Below, piece after piece: positions 1 to 9,285 of a stretch of DNA of 64,000 nucleotides. The notes under the pieces were generated by a model, which searched no databases, was not told the DNA's origin, and worked only from the letters and a program-made list of their open reading frames with translations. The number at the start of each line of letters is the position of its first letter. The stretch's first letter is position 1. The stretch spans positions 1 through 64,000 of the forward strand of contig JBLNDT010000001.1 of the NCBI GenBank assembly GCA_050261915.1, written 5' to 3'. Made by a program: the position numbers and the translations under genes. Source of the DNA: UBA699 sp050261915 (GTDB taxonomy: Bacteria; Bacillota; Clostridia; Clostridiales; Clostridiaceae).

Positions 1-689
1 AATATATTGCTTGTGCTTATTCCATAAATCAAAGGCACATTAGCAAATAGAGGCATTTTGTGAGAAATGAAAAAATCTGCAATACCCCTAATGTGGGATA
101 TAAGTATCATCATTAAAAGCATTATATCCCCTATTAAAAAAGTAAAACTGTTCAGCACTTTTGAACCATATCGATAGGCTCTTTTTTTTCCTGCTACACT
201 ATAAACAGAAAAAGTTAAGGCCGCAAGGGCTGCAAGAATTATTCCTACATAATCCTGATCCATGCTAAAAGGATTTAATATACATAAAATTCCAAGCACG
301 CTAAATAGAAGAGATAATGCAGTTTTTTTTGTGAACTTTTCTTTTAAAACTAAACATGCTATTGGAATAGTAAAAACGGGGTTTGTACTAAAAACTATTG
401 CAACTACTGATGCCTTTGTATAAACCACTGCCAGCTGAAAAAATGACATACTTACTATTACACATAAGAAAGCTGTTAAAGTGAAATAACCTAGGTCATT
501 TCTATTAAGCTTGATATTTCTTTCTTTAATATCCTTTATAGCAAAAGGCAGAATTATAATCCCTCCTATAAGAAACCTGATAAAGGTTAACTCAAAGGGG
601 TTTATCTGAGCAGCCACCATTTTCCCTGCAATCTCCATAGTACTGAAGATTACCGCCGCCATTACTATATAAATATATCCCTTTTTCAT
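1..689 (-). CDS. EamA/DMT-family transporter (C-terminus beyond window)
   Basis: The reading frame starts at an ATG at 689 and runs off the left edge, so about 229 codons are visible. The protein is very hydrophobic, with regularly spaced membrane helices. The first helix contains an early Glu (STMEIAGK), followed by a PFELTFIRFLIGG segment typical of the first EamA repeat of drug/metabolite transporters. The family usually has ten helices and about 290-300 residues, so the second repeat is partly missing. The substrate cannot be told from sequence. It lies downstream of 6S RNA on the same strand, separated by that RNA's U-rich 3' end. Confidence 0.8.
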   Translation of the reverse strand, partial: MKKGYIYIVMAAVIFSTMEIAGKMVAAQINPFELTFIRFLIGGIIILPFAIKDIKERNIKLNRNDLGYFTLTAFLCVIVSMSFFQLAVVYTKASVVAIVFSTNPVFTIPIACLVLKEKFTKKTALSLLFSVLGILCILNPFSMDQDYVGIILAALAALTFSVYSVAGKKRAYRYGSKVLNSFTFLIGDIMLLMMILISHIRGIADFFISHKMPLFANVPLIYGISTSNI

Positions 690-717
690 GAACAGCACCT
701 CAAAACGCAAAAACAAA

Positions 718-889
718 ACTCCCACCATGCCGTTGCCTGAGTTATGTTTGAACCCGCTCTCGCAGGTGGGAATCTCCTTCTTGCTTCATTTACCATAGCA
801 GTGCCACAGCATCAATCCACAGGAAGAGTTGGAAACCCTAAATCAACTTGTTGGGTCAATATGAACCCATTTGGCGAACACAGTAGGAA
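718..889 (-). ncRNA. ssrS: 6S RNA
   Basis: Read on the minus strand, the ends form a closing helix: CCUACUGUG near 887-879 pairs along its length with CAUGGUGGG near the 3' end. Just inside are the 6S hallmarks GUUCGC on the 5' side and GGGUUCAAAC...GGCAACGGCAU on the 3' side, around a large mostly unpaired centre. The RNA ends in GUGGGAGUUUUGUUUUU, a terminator-like tail. 6S RNA mimics an open promoter and sequesters housekeeping RNA polymerase in stationary phase. A 64-codon frame on the plus strand here is spurious. The exact 5' end is uncertain by a few bases. Confidence 0.87.
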
Positions 890-926
890 TTTATATTTAA
901 TTTTATATTATAAGTATATTATACAC

Positions 927-2702
927 CTATTCTTTTAATATAGAAATACCTAATTCTTTAAGTTGTAATTCATCTACAGTATTTGGTGATTCTGTTAAAG
1001 GACAGAATGCATTTTGGTTTTTAGGGAATGCAATAACGTCTTTTATGTTTTCAGTATCAGCTAGGAACATTATAAGTCTGTCAAAGCCAAATGCAAGACC
1101 CCCGTGTGGCGGTGGACCATATTTGAATGCCTGCAGCAGGTATCCGAACTTTTCGTTTGCTGTTTCCTCGGACATTCCTATTGCCTTGAACATCTTAGTC
1201 TGCAGTTCAGTATCATGGATTCTAATGCTTCCTCCACCAAGTTCTTCACCGTTTAATACTATGTCATAAGCCTTAGCTCTTACTTTACCAGGGTCACTAT
1301 CAATATAATGAAGATCTTCTTCCATCGGCATAGTAAATGGGTGATGTTCTGCCTGATATCTGTTTTCCTCTTCATTGAAGGAGAATAGAGGGAATTCAGT
1401 TATCCAAAGGAACTTGTAAATATCCTTGTTTATTAAGTCTAATTCCTTGGCAACATGAAGTCTTAATGCTCCAAGAGCAGCAAATACAACACTGTCTTTA
1501 TCTGCAACTATAAGAATAAGATCACCAGCTGCAGCCTCCATTTTTTCAACTATTCCATTTAGTTCCTCTTCTTTAAGGAACTTTGAAATAGGTGATTTTA
1601 CTTCACCGTCTTTAATGGATATCCAGGCAAGTCCTTTAGCTTTATAGGTTTTAACAAACTCCACAAGCTTATCTATCTGCTTTCTTCCCATTTCAGCACC
1701 ATTTGGTACCTTTATAGCTCTAACGGAACCATTTACAGCAACTGCATCCTGGAAAACCTTGAACTCAGAAGCCTTAACAACTTCTGTAAGGTCATTTATT
1801 TCCAAGCCGAATCTCAAATCAGGCTTGTCTGAACCATACTTTTCCATGGCAGTTTTATATGGCATTCTCATTAAAGGAAGCTCTACATCTATTCCCTTAA
1901 CTTCTTTAAATACTTTTTGAATAAGTCTTTCATTAAGCCCCATTACGTCATCTTCTTCCACAAAGGAAAGCTCCATATCTATTTGAGTAAATTCAGGCTG
2001 TCTATTTGCTCTTAAATCCTCATCTCTGAAGCACTTAGCTATCTGGAAGTATCTGTCATACCCTGATACCATAAGAAGCTGCTTGAATAATTGAGGAGAC
2101 TGTGGAAGTGCATAAAACATTCCAGGGTAGTTTCTGCTAGGAACAAGATAATCCCTTGCACCTTCCGGAGTGCTTTTGCAAAGTATTGGAGTTTCCATTT
2201 CTAAAAATCCATTTTCATCTAAAAAGTCTCTAACAACCTTAGCAGTTTTATGTCTTACCATAAATATTTTCTGCATATCCGGTCTTCTTAAATCAAGATA
2301 TCTGTGCTTTAATCTTATGCTTTCTGATGCATCAAGATCTTCCTTTACAACTATAGGTGGAGTTTCTGATTCTGAAAGTATCTTAATGCTTTCACCCTTT
2401 AATTCTACCATACCAGTTGGCATGTTTGCATTTGGTGATTCTCTTTTAACTATAGTTCCTGTAACTGCAATACAGTATTCAGGCTTAACGTTGTCTGATA
2501 CAACAAAAGCATCCTTGTTTATTTCTTCTCCAAAAACCACCTGGAGTATTCCGGTTCTGTCTCTTAAATCTATAAATATAAGTCCTCCAAGGTTTCTTTT
2601 TCTTTGAACCCAGCCCATAACAGTAACCTTGTTATCCACATGGCTTTCTCTGAGTTCTCCACACATAATACTTCTCTTTAGTCCATTTAATGCATCGCCC
2701 AT
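927..2702 (-). CDS. aspS: Aspartate-tRNA ligase
   Basis: About 591 residues, the size of bacterial AspRS. An N-terminal OB-fold anticodon domain (GWVQRKRNLGG) precedes a class II catalytic core: motif 2 FRDEDLRANRQPEFTQIDME, the GAD insertion domain in the middle, and motif 3 GGLAFGFDRLIMFLA near the C-terminus. It charges tRNA-Asp, and in many clostridia also tRNA-Asn as part of the amidotransferase route. An upstream in-frame TTG at 2717 overlaps the GGAGG ribosome binding site, so the ATG at 2702 is the better start. It is the last gene of the relA-dtd-MBL-hemZ-hisS-aspS run, 18 bases after hisS. Confidence 0.97.
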   Translation of the reverse strand: MGDALNGLKRSIMCGELRESHVDNKVTVMGWVQRKRNLGGLIFIDLRDRTGILQVVFGEEINKDAFVVSDNVKPEYCIAVTGTIVKRESPNANMPTGMVELKGESIKILSESETPPIVVKEDLDASESIRLKHRYLDLRRPDMQKIFMVRHKTAKVVRDFLDENGFLEMETPILCKSTPEGARDYLVPSRNYPGMFYALPQSPQLFKQLLMVSGYDRYFQIAKCFRDEDLRANRQPEFTQIDMELSFVEEDDVMGLNERLIQKVFKEVKGIDVELPLMRMPYKTAMEKYGSDKPDLRFGLEINDLTEVVKASEFKVFQDAVAVNGSVRAIKVPNGAEMGRKQIDKLVEFVKTYKAKGLAWISIKDGEVKSPISKFLKEEELNGIVEKMEAAAGDLILIVADKDSVVFAALGALRLHVAKELDLINKDIYKFLWITEFPLFSFNEEENRYQAEHHPFTMPMEEDLHYIDSDPGKVRAKAYDIVLNGEELGGGSIRIHDTELQTKMFKAIGMSEETANEKFGYLLQAFKYGPPPHGGLAFGFDRLIMFLADTENIKDVIAFPKNQNAFCPLTESPNTVDELQLKELGISILKE

Positions 2703-2720
2703 TACATTTTCCTCCAAACT

Positions 2721-3959
2721 TTATTGCAGCTTTATGCTCTCCAAGTCATTTATATCACAGTCAAAGGTTTCTCCGTCACTCATTCTCTTAAGCTTAGCCT
2801 TTCCTGTGTTTAATTCTTCATCTCCAATTACCATGGTGTATTTTGCACCTATTTTATTTGCATACTTCATTTCAGCTTTAACACTTCTGTCCAAGTGGTC
2901 GCTATCACACTTAAAGCCTTTTATTCTTAAGTCATTAACCAATTGCATAGCCTTAACCTTTGCAGCCTCACCCATGCTTCCCACAAATAAATCTATCTGG
3001 GTTTCATCTGGGATAACAATGTTATTTTGCTCTAAAGTAAGCAATAGTCTTTCAAGTCCCATACCAAATCCAAAAGCAGGAGTTTCCGGTCCGTCCACCT
3101 GTTCTATAAGGTAGTCGTATCTTCCTCCCCCACAGACAGTTATTCCATCATTAATTATTTCAAATACGGTTTTGCTGTAATAATCTAAGCCTCGTACTAT
3201 AAGAGGATCTATTTTATATTTTATTCCTAGAGCTTCAAGGTATTTCTTAAATTCAGCAAAGTGATCACTGCATTCATCACAAATGTAATCTAGTATAACA
3301 GGAGCCCCATCCACAATTTTCTTGCAGTTTTGATCCTTGCAGTCAAGAATTCTCATTGGATTCTTTTCAAATCTTGTTTTGCAGGTATCACAAAGCTCCT
3401 CATAGTTTGCCTTAAGATATGCTTTTAATGCATCATTATAAACCTTTCTACATTTAGGACATCCTATGTTATTTATGTTAAGCTCAATGCTTGTTATTCC
3501 AAGTTCTCTGAAAACTCTCATGGCAAGGCTTATTATTTCTGCATCAATAGATGCACCCTTAGCTCCAAAAACCTCAACTCCAAACTGGTGGTGCTGTCTA
3601 AGTCTTCCCTTTTGAACATTTTCATATCTGAAAACTGGTGTAAAGTAGTACATCTTTGTAGGCTGAACCTCGTTGTAAAGGCTGTTTTCAATAAATGCTC
3701 TTACAGCAGGTGCTGTTCCTTCAGGTTTAAGGGTTATGCTTCTGTCACCTTTGTCATTGAAAGTGTACATTTCTTTTTGAACAACATCAGTGGTTTCTCC
3801 AACCCCTCTAGTGAACAACTCAGTATGTTCAAATATTGGGGTCCTTATTTCCCTGCAGCCATAAGTTGCTGCTATATCCCTCAATCTTTTTTCAAGATAC
3901 TGCCACTTGTAAGAATCTGCTGGTAATAAATCTTTGGTACCTTTTGGTGCTTGAATCAT
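2721..3959 (-). CDS. hisS: Histidine-tRNA ligase
   Basis: 412 residues. The N-terminus APKGTKDLLP is the HisRS signature. Class II motif 2 (FRYENVQKGRLRQHHQFGVE) and the histidine-specific motif LIVRGLDYYSKTVFE are present, followed by GFGMGLERLL (motif 3) and a C-terminal anticodon-binding domain. It makes His-tRNA in the cytosol. The start is fixed by GGAGG 9 bases before the ATG. It begins 4 bases after the hemZ stop and leads into aspS, so the three are probably co-transcribed. A four-cysteine insert (CPKC, CDTC) lies in the middle, as in many clostridial HisRS. Confidence 0.97.
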   Translation of the reverse strand: MIQAPKGTKDLLPADSYKWQYLEKRLRDIAATYGCREIRTPIFEHTELFTRGVGETTDVVQKEMYTFNDKGDRSITLKPEGTAPAVRAFIENSLYNEVQPTKMYYFTPVFRYENVQKGRLRQHHQFGVEVFGAKGASIDAEIISLAMRVFRELGITSIELNINNIGCPKCRKVYNDALKAYLKANYEELCDTCKTRFEKNPMRILDCKDQNCKKIVDGAPVILDYICDECSDHFAEFKKYLEALGIKYKIDPLIVRGLDYYSKTVFEIINDGITVCGGGRYDYLIEQVDGPETPAFGFGMGLERLLLTLEQNNIVIPDETQIDLFVGSMGEAAKVKAMQLVNDLRIKGFKCDSDHLDRSVKAEMKYANKIGAKYTMVIGDEELNTGKAKLKRMSDGETFDCDINDLESIKLQ

Positions 3960-3963
3960 AATT

Positions 3964-5403
3964 TTATTCCTCCACTTCCTTTTTAAATAATGTATTTAAA
4001 AGTTCTGTTTTCTTAGCTATAGTTTCATCTATTCTATTAATGTATTCCTTCACATCCTTAAGATTTGCAAATCTCTCAAGTCTGTTCTCATCCGGGAATA
4101 CCACCTTTGTAACTCCATCTGCCCCGCAGGCTATTATGGTTTGACTTTCCTCTATCATCTGGATATTATATACTCCCTCTCTCCCAGGGATTGAATATCC
4201 TGTATTCTCCATATTTCCAACCATGTTTTTTTGTCTGTACATGTAATATGGATGCATATTAAGGCTTTCAGCCAAAAGTTCTGTTTGGTTATACATCTCT
4301 ATTATATCCTTTTGATCTGTTTCCTTATAGCTTATATTGTTAATTATTTTTTCATAAAGCCTAGAACCACGTTTTAACGCAAGTCCATGTATTGTAATAT
4401 TTTCAGGCTTAAGCTTATAAATCTCACTGCAGGTATGTTTAACATCCTCTAGAGTTTCAAAGGGGAGTCCCAGGATTATATCCATGTTTATATTATCAAA
4501 GCCAAGTTCTCTAGCCATATTAAGCTTTTCTTTAACATCCTCTGCTGTGTGGTTCCTGCCTATGGTTTTAAGAGTTTTTTCATTCATGCTTTGAGGATTT
4601 ATGCTTATTCTTTGAACCTTGTATTTTTTCATAGTTTCAAGTTTTCTTTCAGTTATGCTGTCTGGTCTTCCGCATTCCACTGTGAATTCCTTCACCTTAA
4701 ACCTATCAATAAAGTTTTCGTATACCCTTTTCATTATTTTTTCAAACTGTTCCTCTGATACAGAGGTTGGAGTGCCTCCTCCAAAATACACACATTGAAT
4801 TTCAAGGTTGTTGTCTAGAGCATATTCCAGAGTTTTATCCAGCTCATGTATGAGAGCGTCTATGTATGAATCAACAAGTTTTTTATATCCTTCAATGGAG
4901 TTTGAGGCAAAGGAGCAGTATAGACATTTTGTTGGACAAAAGGGCATTCCAATATATATACTTATTGTTTTTTTATTATTTTTTACATACTGTCTTTCAG
5001 CCTTCGCAACCTTAATGCAGAGCCTTGATTTGTCTTCCCTTGCTAGGTTGTGGAGCTTTAAATATTCCACTATTTCATCCTCAGAATGGTCTTCCATCAG
5101 CTTTAATGCTATTTTGCTGGGTCTTATTCCTATAAGGGTCCCCCAGGGATATGACCTCCCTGTTAATTCCTTTAAAAATAGGAATATTGAAATTCTTATA
5201 TTTTCTTTCTTTGTGAGGAACTCTTTAAAGGTATATTCTCTTTTAATTCCTTGTCCATTGCATGCAACAGAGCCTTCACTTATGTATACTTCATAATTGA
5301 ACGGCTCTTGAAATTTAATATCTGTTGAAATGAAATATATATTGAATATCTGATATACCTCATAGCGGTAATTCATGTCATTCAGATAGATGTTGATTTT
5401 CAT
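3964..5403 (-). CDS. hemZ: Coproporphyrinogen dehydrogenase HemZ-like radical SAM protein
   Basis: 479 residues. The radical-SAM cluster motif CxxxCxxC is at residues 156-163 (FCPTKCLYCSF), after an N-terminal extension of about 145 residues that is typical of HemZ and absent from HemN. YFGGGTPTS and the NMDIILGLPFET segment are classic HemN-superfamily signatures. HemZ is annotated as an oxygen-independent coproporphyrinogen III oxidase, but its true substrate in clostridia that make little heme is unclear. AGGAGG precedes the ATG. It sits between the MBL hydrolase and hisS, a conserved clostridial order. Confidence 0.9.
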   Translation of the reverse strand: MKINIYLNDMNYRYEVYQIFNIYFISTDIKFQEPFNYEVYISEGSVACNGQGIKREYTFKEFLTKKENIRISIFLFLKELTGRSYPWGTLIGIRPSKIALKLMEDHSEDEIVEYLKLHNLAREDKSRLCIKVAKAERQYVKNNKKTISIYIGMPFCPTKCLYCSFASNSIEGYKKLVDSYIDALIHELDKTLEYALDNNLEIQCVYFGGGTPTSVSEEQFEKIMKRVYENFIDRFKVKEFTVECGRPDSITERKLETMKKYKVQRISINPQSMNEKTLKTIGRNHTAEDVKEKLNMARELGFDNINMDIILGLPFETLEDVKHTCSEIYKLKPENITIHGLALKRGSRLYEKIINNISYKETDQKDIIEMYNQTELLAESLNMHPYYMYRQKNMVGNMENTGYSIPGREGVYNIQMIEESQTIIACGADGVTKVVFPDENRLERFANLKDVKEYINRIDETIAKKTELLNTLFKKEVEE

Positions 5404-5414
5404 ATAAGCACCTC

Positions 5415-6014
5415 CTATAGGAAAGGATTGTGCTGTTTTTCCCTTTTAATAGTACTTTCAGGGCCATGTCCAGGAAATACTATTGTATCATCCTTAAGAG
5501 ACATAAGCTTTACCTTTATACATGATATCAAGGTGTCAAAATCTCCTCCTGCAAGATCTGTTCTTCCTATAGAACCTGCAAAAAGGGTATCCCCTGTAAA
5601 CAACATATCTTCAATTAAAAAACATACTCCCCCTGGAGTGTGTCCTGGAGTTTCAATAACTTTTATTTCATGGGTTCCAAGCATAAAAACTCTTACTTCT
5701 GTGGTATTTATTTCTGCCTTTTTATTAAGACCCCCAAAAAGACGTTTATCCTGAAAAGTCATTTTTTCGTCCTTTTCACTTAGAGCTAAAGGAACATTAT
5801 ATGTTTTTGCGAGCTCATCCACTCCGCCAGTATGGTCCATATGGCCATGAGTAAGCAGTATATATTTAACCTTGCATCCCATTTCTTCGATTACCTTTTT
5901 AATATCATCTGCGTCCCCGCCTGGATCAATAACAGCTGTTTCCTTTGTATCTTCATCCATTACAATATAGCAGTTTGCAGCATAGATTCCTGCCGGTATC
6001 CTTTTTACCTTCAT
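5415..6014 (-). CDS. MBL-fold metallo-hydrolase (glyoxalase II-like)
   Basis: About 199 residues. The metal-binding motif THGHMDHTGG, the downstream GHTPGG, FTGDTLF and the terminal FPGHGPES mark a compact glyoxalase II/YcbL-type beta-lactamase-fold hydrolase that binds two metals through His and Asp. Such small members hydrolyse thioesters; the natural substrate is unknown here. The start chosen is MKVKRIP, because AGGAGGATTATC directly precedes that ATG; an upstream in-frame start at 6047 would overlap dtd. It lies between dtd and hemZ in the same transcription unit. Confidence 0.88.
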   Translation of the reverse strand: MKVKRIPAGIYAANCYIVMDEDTKETAVIDPGGDADDIKKVIEEMGCKVKYILLTHGHMDHTGGVDELAKTYNVPLALSEKDEKMTFQDKRLFGGLNKKAEINTTEVRVFMLGTHEIKVIETPGHTPGGVCFLIEDMLFTGDTLFAGSIGRTDLAGGDFDTLISCIKVKLMSLKDDTIVFPGHGPESTIKREKQHNPFL

Positions 6015-6024
6015 GATAATCCTC

Positions 6025-6474
6025 CTAAAAATTTTTCTTGCTGTCAATAAGCAGGGTTACAGGTCCGTCATTTTCAATGGATACCATCATTTCAGCACCA
6101 AATTCCCCGGTTTCAACTTTTTTAATATCTTCCCTGCAGAGCTTTACAAATTCCTTATAAAGGTTGTTTGCAGATTCTCCCCCCAAAGCTTCTATAAAGC
6201 TTGGTCTTCTGCCTTTTCTACAGTCTCCGTAAAGGGTAAATTGAGATACAACAAGCAGTTCGCCATCCACATCCATAAGGGATTTATTTAGCTTTCCCTG
6301 TTCATCTTCAAATACCCTTAAATTAATTATTTTATCCTTCATGTATTTTACATCTTCCAAAGTATCCTCTCTTGATACTCCAAGGAGCACATTGAAGCCT
6401 TTTCCAATTTCTCCAATAATCTTTCCATCTACAACTACTTTGGAGAATTTAACCCTCTGCACCACAGCACGCAT
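6025..6474 (-). CDS. dtd: D-aminoacyl-tRNA deacylase
   Basis: 149 residues, matching the family length exactly. The two signature blocks are present: SQFTLYGDC (catalytic Thr region) and the C-terminal NDGPVT motif whose cis-Pro selects D-amino acids. The enzyme removes D-amino acids (and glycine) mischarged on tRNAs. GAGGTGAAG precedes the ATG. Its neighbours relA and aminoacyl-tRNA synthetase genes fit a translation-quality operon, and dtd next to relA is a common Firmicute arrangement. Confidence 0.96.
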   Translation of the reverse strand: MRAVVQRVKFSKVVVDGKIIGEIGKGFNVLLGVSREDTLEDVKYMKDKIINLRVFEDEQGKLNKSLMDVDGELLVVSQFTLYGDCRKGRRPSFIEALGGESANNLYKEFVKLCREDIKKVETGEFGAEMMVSIENDGPVTLLIDSKKNF

Positions 6475-6485
6475 ATCTTCACCTC

Positions 6486-8660
6486 TTAATTCTTTGTTCT
6501 GTAAACATCCATTACGCCCTTAACACGCTTAACCTTCTTCATTACATCCTTAAGGTCCTCTACACTTGTAATTTTAAGCTTTATGTTTATATATGCAACC
6601 CCATCCTTGTTTGGCTTCGCATTGACAGCATAAAGATGTGTATTACTATTGCTTATAATGTTCATAATATCAGACAAAATACCTTCACGATCACCAGCCT
6701 TAATCTGAATTTCTGCAACATATTCAGCTCCCTTAGGCTGTCCCCAGCTTACTTCTATAAATCTGTTCTCATCGCTTTCAGTAACACCTGTAACATTGTT
6801 ACAGTCTCTTCTGTGAATTGATACTCCACGTCCCTTTGTAATAAAACCCACAATATCATCTCCTGGTACAGGATTGCAGCATTTTGCAAACCTCACAAGA
6901 AGATTACTTTCGCCCTTTACTATAATACCAGGGTTCTTTTCTTCCACCTTGTTTTTTGATGCAGTTTTATTAGCCTGATCCTCAATTTCCTTCCAATCCT
7001 TAGGTTCTTCCTTGTTTCCCTTTTCAAAAGCTTCCTTAAGTCTTGAAACAATTGAAGATGCCATAAGACCGTTAAGTCCAACTGCAGCATAAAGATCTTC
7101 TATAGCATTCATATTATATCTTTTAAGAATTTGGTCAAAAATATCTCCTTTGGCTACTTCGCCAAAATTGCAGAGCTGCTTCTTAGCTTCCCTTTCAAGT
7201 AGCTCCTTCCCTCGTGCAATGTTTTCTTCACGCTTCGCCTTTTTAAACCAGGCTCTTATTTTACTCTTTGCCTGGTTACTCTTAACCATGTTTATCCAGT
7301 CCATATTTGGACCCTTTGCCACTGGAGAGGCCATAATTTCAATAATATCCCCAGTACTTAAATGATAGTCCAAAGGAACCATTTTTCCGTTAACTTTTGC
7401 CCCAACACATCTGTTTCCGATTTCAGTATGTATTTTATATGCAAAATCTATTGGTGTAGCATCATAAGGCAGATTTATTACATTTCCTTTAGGTGTAAAT
7501 ACGAACACCTCATCTGAAAATAAATCTATTTTAAAACCTTCCATGAACTCAGCAGCATCCGAGGTTTCTTTCTGCCAATCAAGTATGTCCCTAAGCCAAA
7601 CAAGCTTAATGTCCACATCTTCCTCTTGTTCTACACCCTCTTTATATTTCCAGTGAGCAGCAATACCATATTCTGCTGTACGGTGCATTTCAAAAGATCT
7701 TATCTGAATTTCAAAGGTTTTGCCTTGAGGACCTATAACGGTTGAATGCAAAGATTGGTACATGTTAGGCTTTGGCATTGCAATATAGTCCTTGAACCTT
7801 CCTGGAAGGGGCTTGAATATGGTATGTACTATACCTAGACATGCATAACAGTCTTTAATTGAATTTACAAGAATCCTCACTGCAGTAAGGTCAAAAATCT
7901 GATCTATTGTTTTATTTTTACTTACCATTTTTCTGTATATACTGTAAAAATGCTTTGGCCTTCCTTCTATGTCACAGTTAATATTTGCATTGTTAAGGCT
8001 TTGCTTTAGAGTTGATATTATTTCATTTATGTACGCTTCTCTTTCTTCCCTTTTTTCAGAAATTTTCCTCACAAGAAAATAGTATTCATTAGGATTTTCA
8101 TACCTGAAAGAAAGATCCTCCAATTCCCATTTAAGCTTAGACATACCAAGTCTGTGGGCCAAAGGTGCATAAATATCGAAGGTTTCTTTAGCCTTTTCCT
8201 TTTGCTTTTTAACAGACATAAATTTAAGGGTTCTCATATTATGGAGCCTGTCAGCAAGCTTTATCAATATTACCCTTACATCCTTTGCCATGGCAAGGAG
8301 CATCTTCCTAACGTTGTCTGCCTGTTCCTCTTGCTTTGTTTTGGACTCTATTTTATCTAATTTTGTAACACCCTCCACAAGATTTGCCACTTCAGTACTG
8401 AATAACATCTCAAGATCACCATGGGTATACTCCGTATCTTCAATAACATCATGGAGCAGTCCTGCAGTTACAGTTGTAGTATCCATACCCATCTCAGCAA
8501 GAATACATGCAACCTCAACAGGATGCATAATATAAGGCTCTCCGGACTCTCTTCGCTGGTCCTTGTGAGCTTCATATGCAAAATTATATGCTTTTGTTAC
8601 AAATTCTTTATCTACATTACTGTTGTTTTTTTCAATGCAATCAATAAGTTTCTCCAGCAT
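6486..8660 (-). CDS. relA: Bifunctional (p)ppGpp synthetase/hydrolase (Rsh)
   Basis: 724 residues with the full long-Rsh order: HD hydrolase (LLHDVIEDT, near residue 70), synthetase domain (YQSLHSTVIGP), TGS domain (VFTPKGNVINLPYDATPIDFAYKIHTEIG in part), a conserved helical and zinc-finger region (RFAKCCNPVPGDDIVGF), and a C-terminal ACT domain. It makes and degrades the alarmone (p)ppGpp in response to uncharged tRNA on the ribosome. The intact HD residues indicate it can also hydrolyse. A good sigma-A promoter and a leader hairpin lie just upstream, separating it from apt. Confidence 0.96.
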   Translation of the reverse strand: MLEKLIDCIEKNNSNVDKEFVTKAYNFAYEAHKDQRRESGEPYIMHPVEVACILAEMGMDTTTVTAGLLHDVIEDTEYTHGDLEMLFSTEVANLVEGVTKLDKIESKTKQEEQADNVRKMLLAMAKDVRVILIKLADRLHNMRTLKFMSVKKQKEKAKETFDIYAPLAHRLGMSKLKWELEDLSFRYENPNEYYFLVRKISEKREEREAYINEIISTLKQSLNNANINCDIEGRPKHFYSIYRKMVSKNKTIDQIFDLTAVRILVNSIKDCYACLGIVHTIFKPLPGRFKDYIAMPKPNMYQSLHSTVIGPQGKTFEIQIRSFEMHRTAEYGIAAHWKYKEGVEQEEDVDIKLVWLRDILDWQKETSDAAEFMEGFKIDLFSDEVFVFTPKGNVINLPYDATPIDFAYKIHTEIGNRCVGAKVNGKMVPLDYHLSTGDIIEIMASPVAKGPNMDWINMVKSNQAKSKIRAWFKKAKREENIARGKELLEREAKKQLCNFGEVAKGDIFDQILKRYNMNAIEDLYAAVGLNGLMASSIVSRLKEAFEKGNKEEPKDWKEIEDQANKTASKNKVEEKNPGIIVKGESNLLVRFAKCCNPVPGDDIVGFITKGRGVSIHRRDCNNVTGVTESDENRFIEVSWGQPKGAEYVAEIQIKAGDREGILSDIMNIISNSNTHLYAVNAKPNKDGVAYINIKLKITSVEDLKDVMKKVKRVKGVMDVYRTKN

Positions 8661-8681
8661 ATTATTACTCCCTTAAAATCA

Positions 8682-8705
8682 ATGGCTGGTCAGATAACCA
8701 GCCAT
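8682..8705 (-). terminator. Hairpin in the relA leader
   Basis: Arms ATGGCTGG/CCAGCCAT are perfectly complementary around an 8-base loop. It lies between the probable relA promoter and the relA start codon, 21 bases before the ATG. Only a short TTTT follows, so it is a weak terminator or an mRNA-stabilising or attenuating element. Confidence 0.5.
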
Positions 8706-8721
8706 AATAGTTTATTATTAT

Positions 8722-8750
8722 ATTATATAATATTATGTAAAAACTTGCAA
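8722..8750 (-). promoter_or_regulatory. Probable sigma-A promoter of relA
   Basis: TTGCAA at 8750-8745 and TATAAT at 8727-8722 are 17 bases apart on the minus strand, close to the vegetative consensus. It sits immediately after the apt stop codon and would give relA and the downstream genes independent transcription. Confidence 0.6.
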
Positions 8751-8764
8751 TTTTAATTTACATG

Positions 8765-9283
8765 CTATACATCGTATTTTACAAGGGATAAAACATCGTA
8801 CTCCTTGAATTTATCTCTGCCTTTTAAATCCATAAGTTCTATTAGGAAACCTATAGATACAACTTCGCCCCCTGTACTTTCAATAAGTTTTACCACGGAA
8901 TCCATTGTTCCTCCTGTAGCAAGAAGATCGTCAATAATTGCCACTCTTTGACCTTTTTTTACGGCATCCTTATGTATTTCAAGAGCGTCACTGCCATATT
9001 CAAGATCGTATGAAATACTCATAGTATCAAATGGGAGTTTTCCTTTTTTCCTTACTGGAACAAAGCCTGCACCAATTGCATAGGCTAAAGGCGCTCCAAG
9101 TAAAAAACCTCTGGCTTCCGGTCCAACCACAATGTCGATATTTTTATCCTTATAATATTCCGCCATTTTATCCAAGGCATACTTAAAAGCATCCTTGTCC
9201 TGAAGAAGTGTTGTAATATCCTTAAAGCTAATTCCTTTGATTGGGAAATCTTCAATTACCCTTATTTTATCCTTTAATTCCAT
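8765..9283 (-). CDS. apt: Adenine phosphoribosyltransferase
   Basis: 172 residues, the usual Apt length. The PRPP-binding motif VAIIDDLLATGGTMDS and the upstream GPEARGFLLGAPLAY block are diagnostic. It converts adenine and PRPP to AMP in purine salvage. GGAGG lies 8 bases before the ATG. It follows the recJ-like gene by 2 bases and precedes relA; apt-relA adjacency is widespread in Firmicutes. Confidence 0.97.
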   Translation of the reverse strand: MELKDKIRVIEDFPIKGISFKDITTLLQDKDAFKYALDKMAEYYKDKNIDIVVGPEARGFLLGAPLAYAIGAGFVPVRKKGKLPFDTMSISYDLEYGSDALEIHKDAVKKGQRVAIIDDLLATGGTMDSVVKLIESTGGEVVSIGFLIELMDLKGRDKFKEYDVLSLVKYDV

Positions 9284-9285
9284 AA

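Noticed and set aside
744..938. 64-codon open frame on the plus strand
   Set aside because: It lies over the 6S RNA on the opposite strand, has no ribosome binding site and no recognisable protein features.
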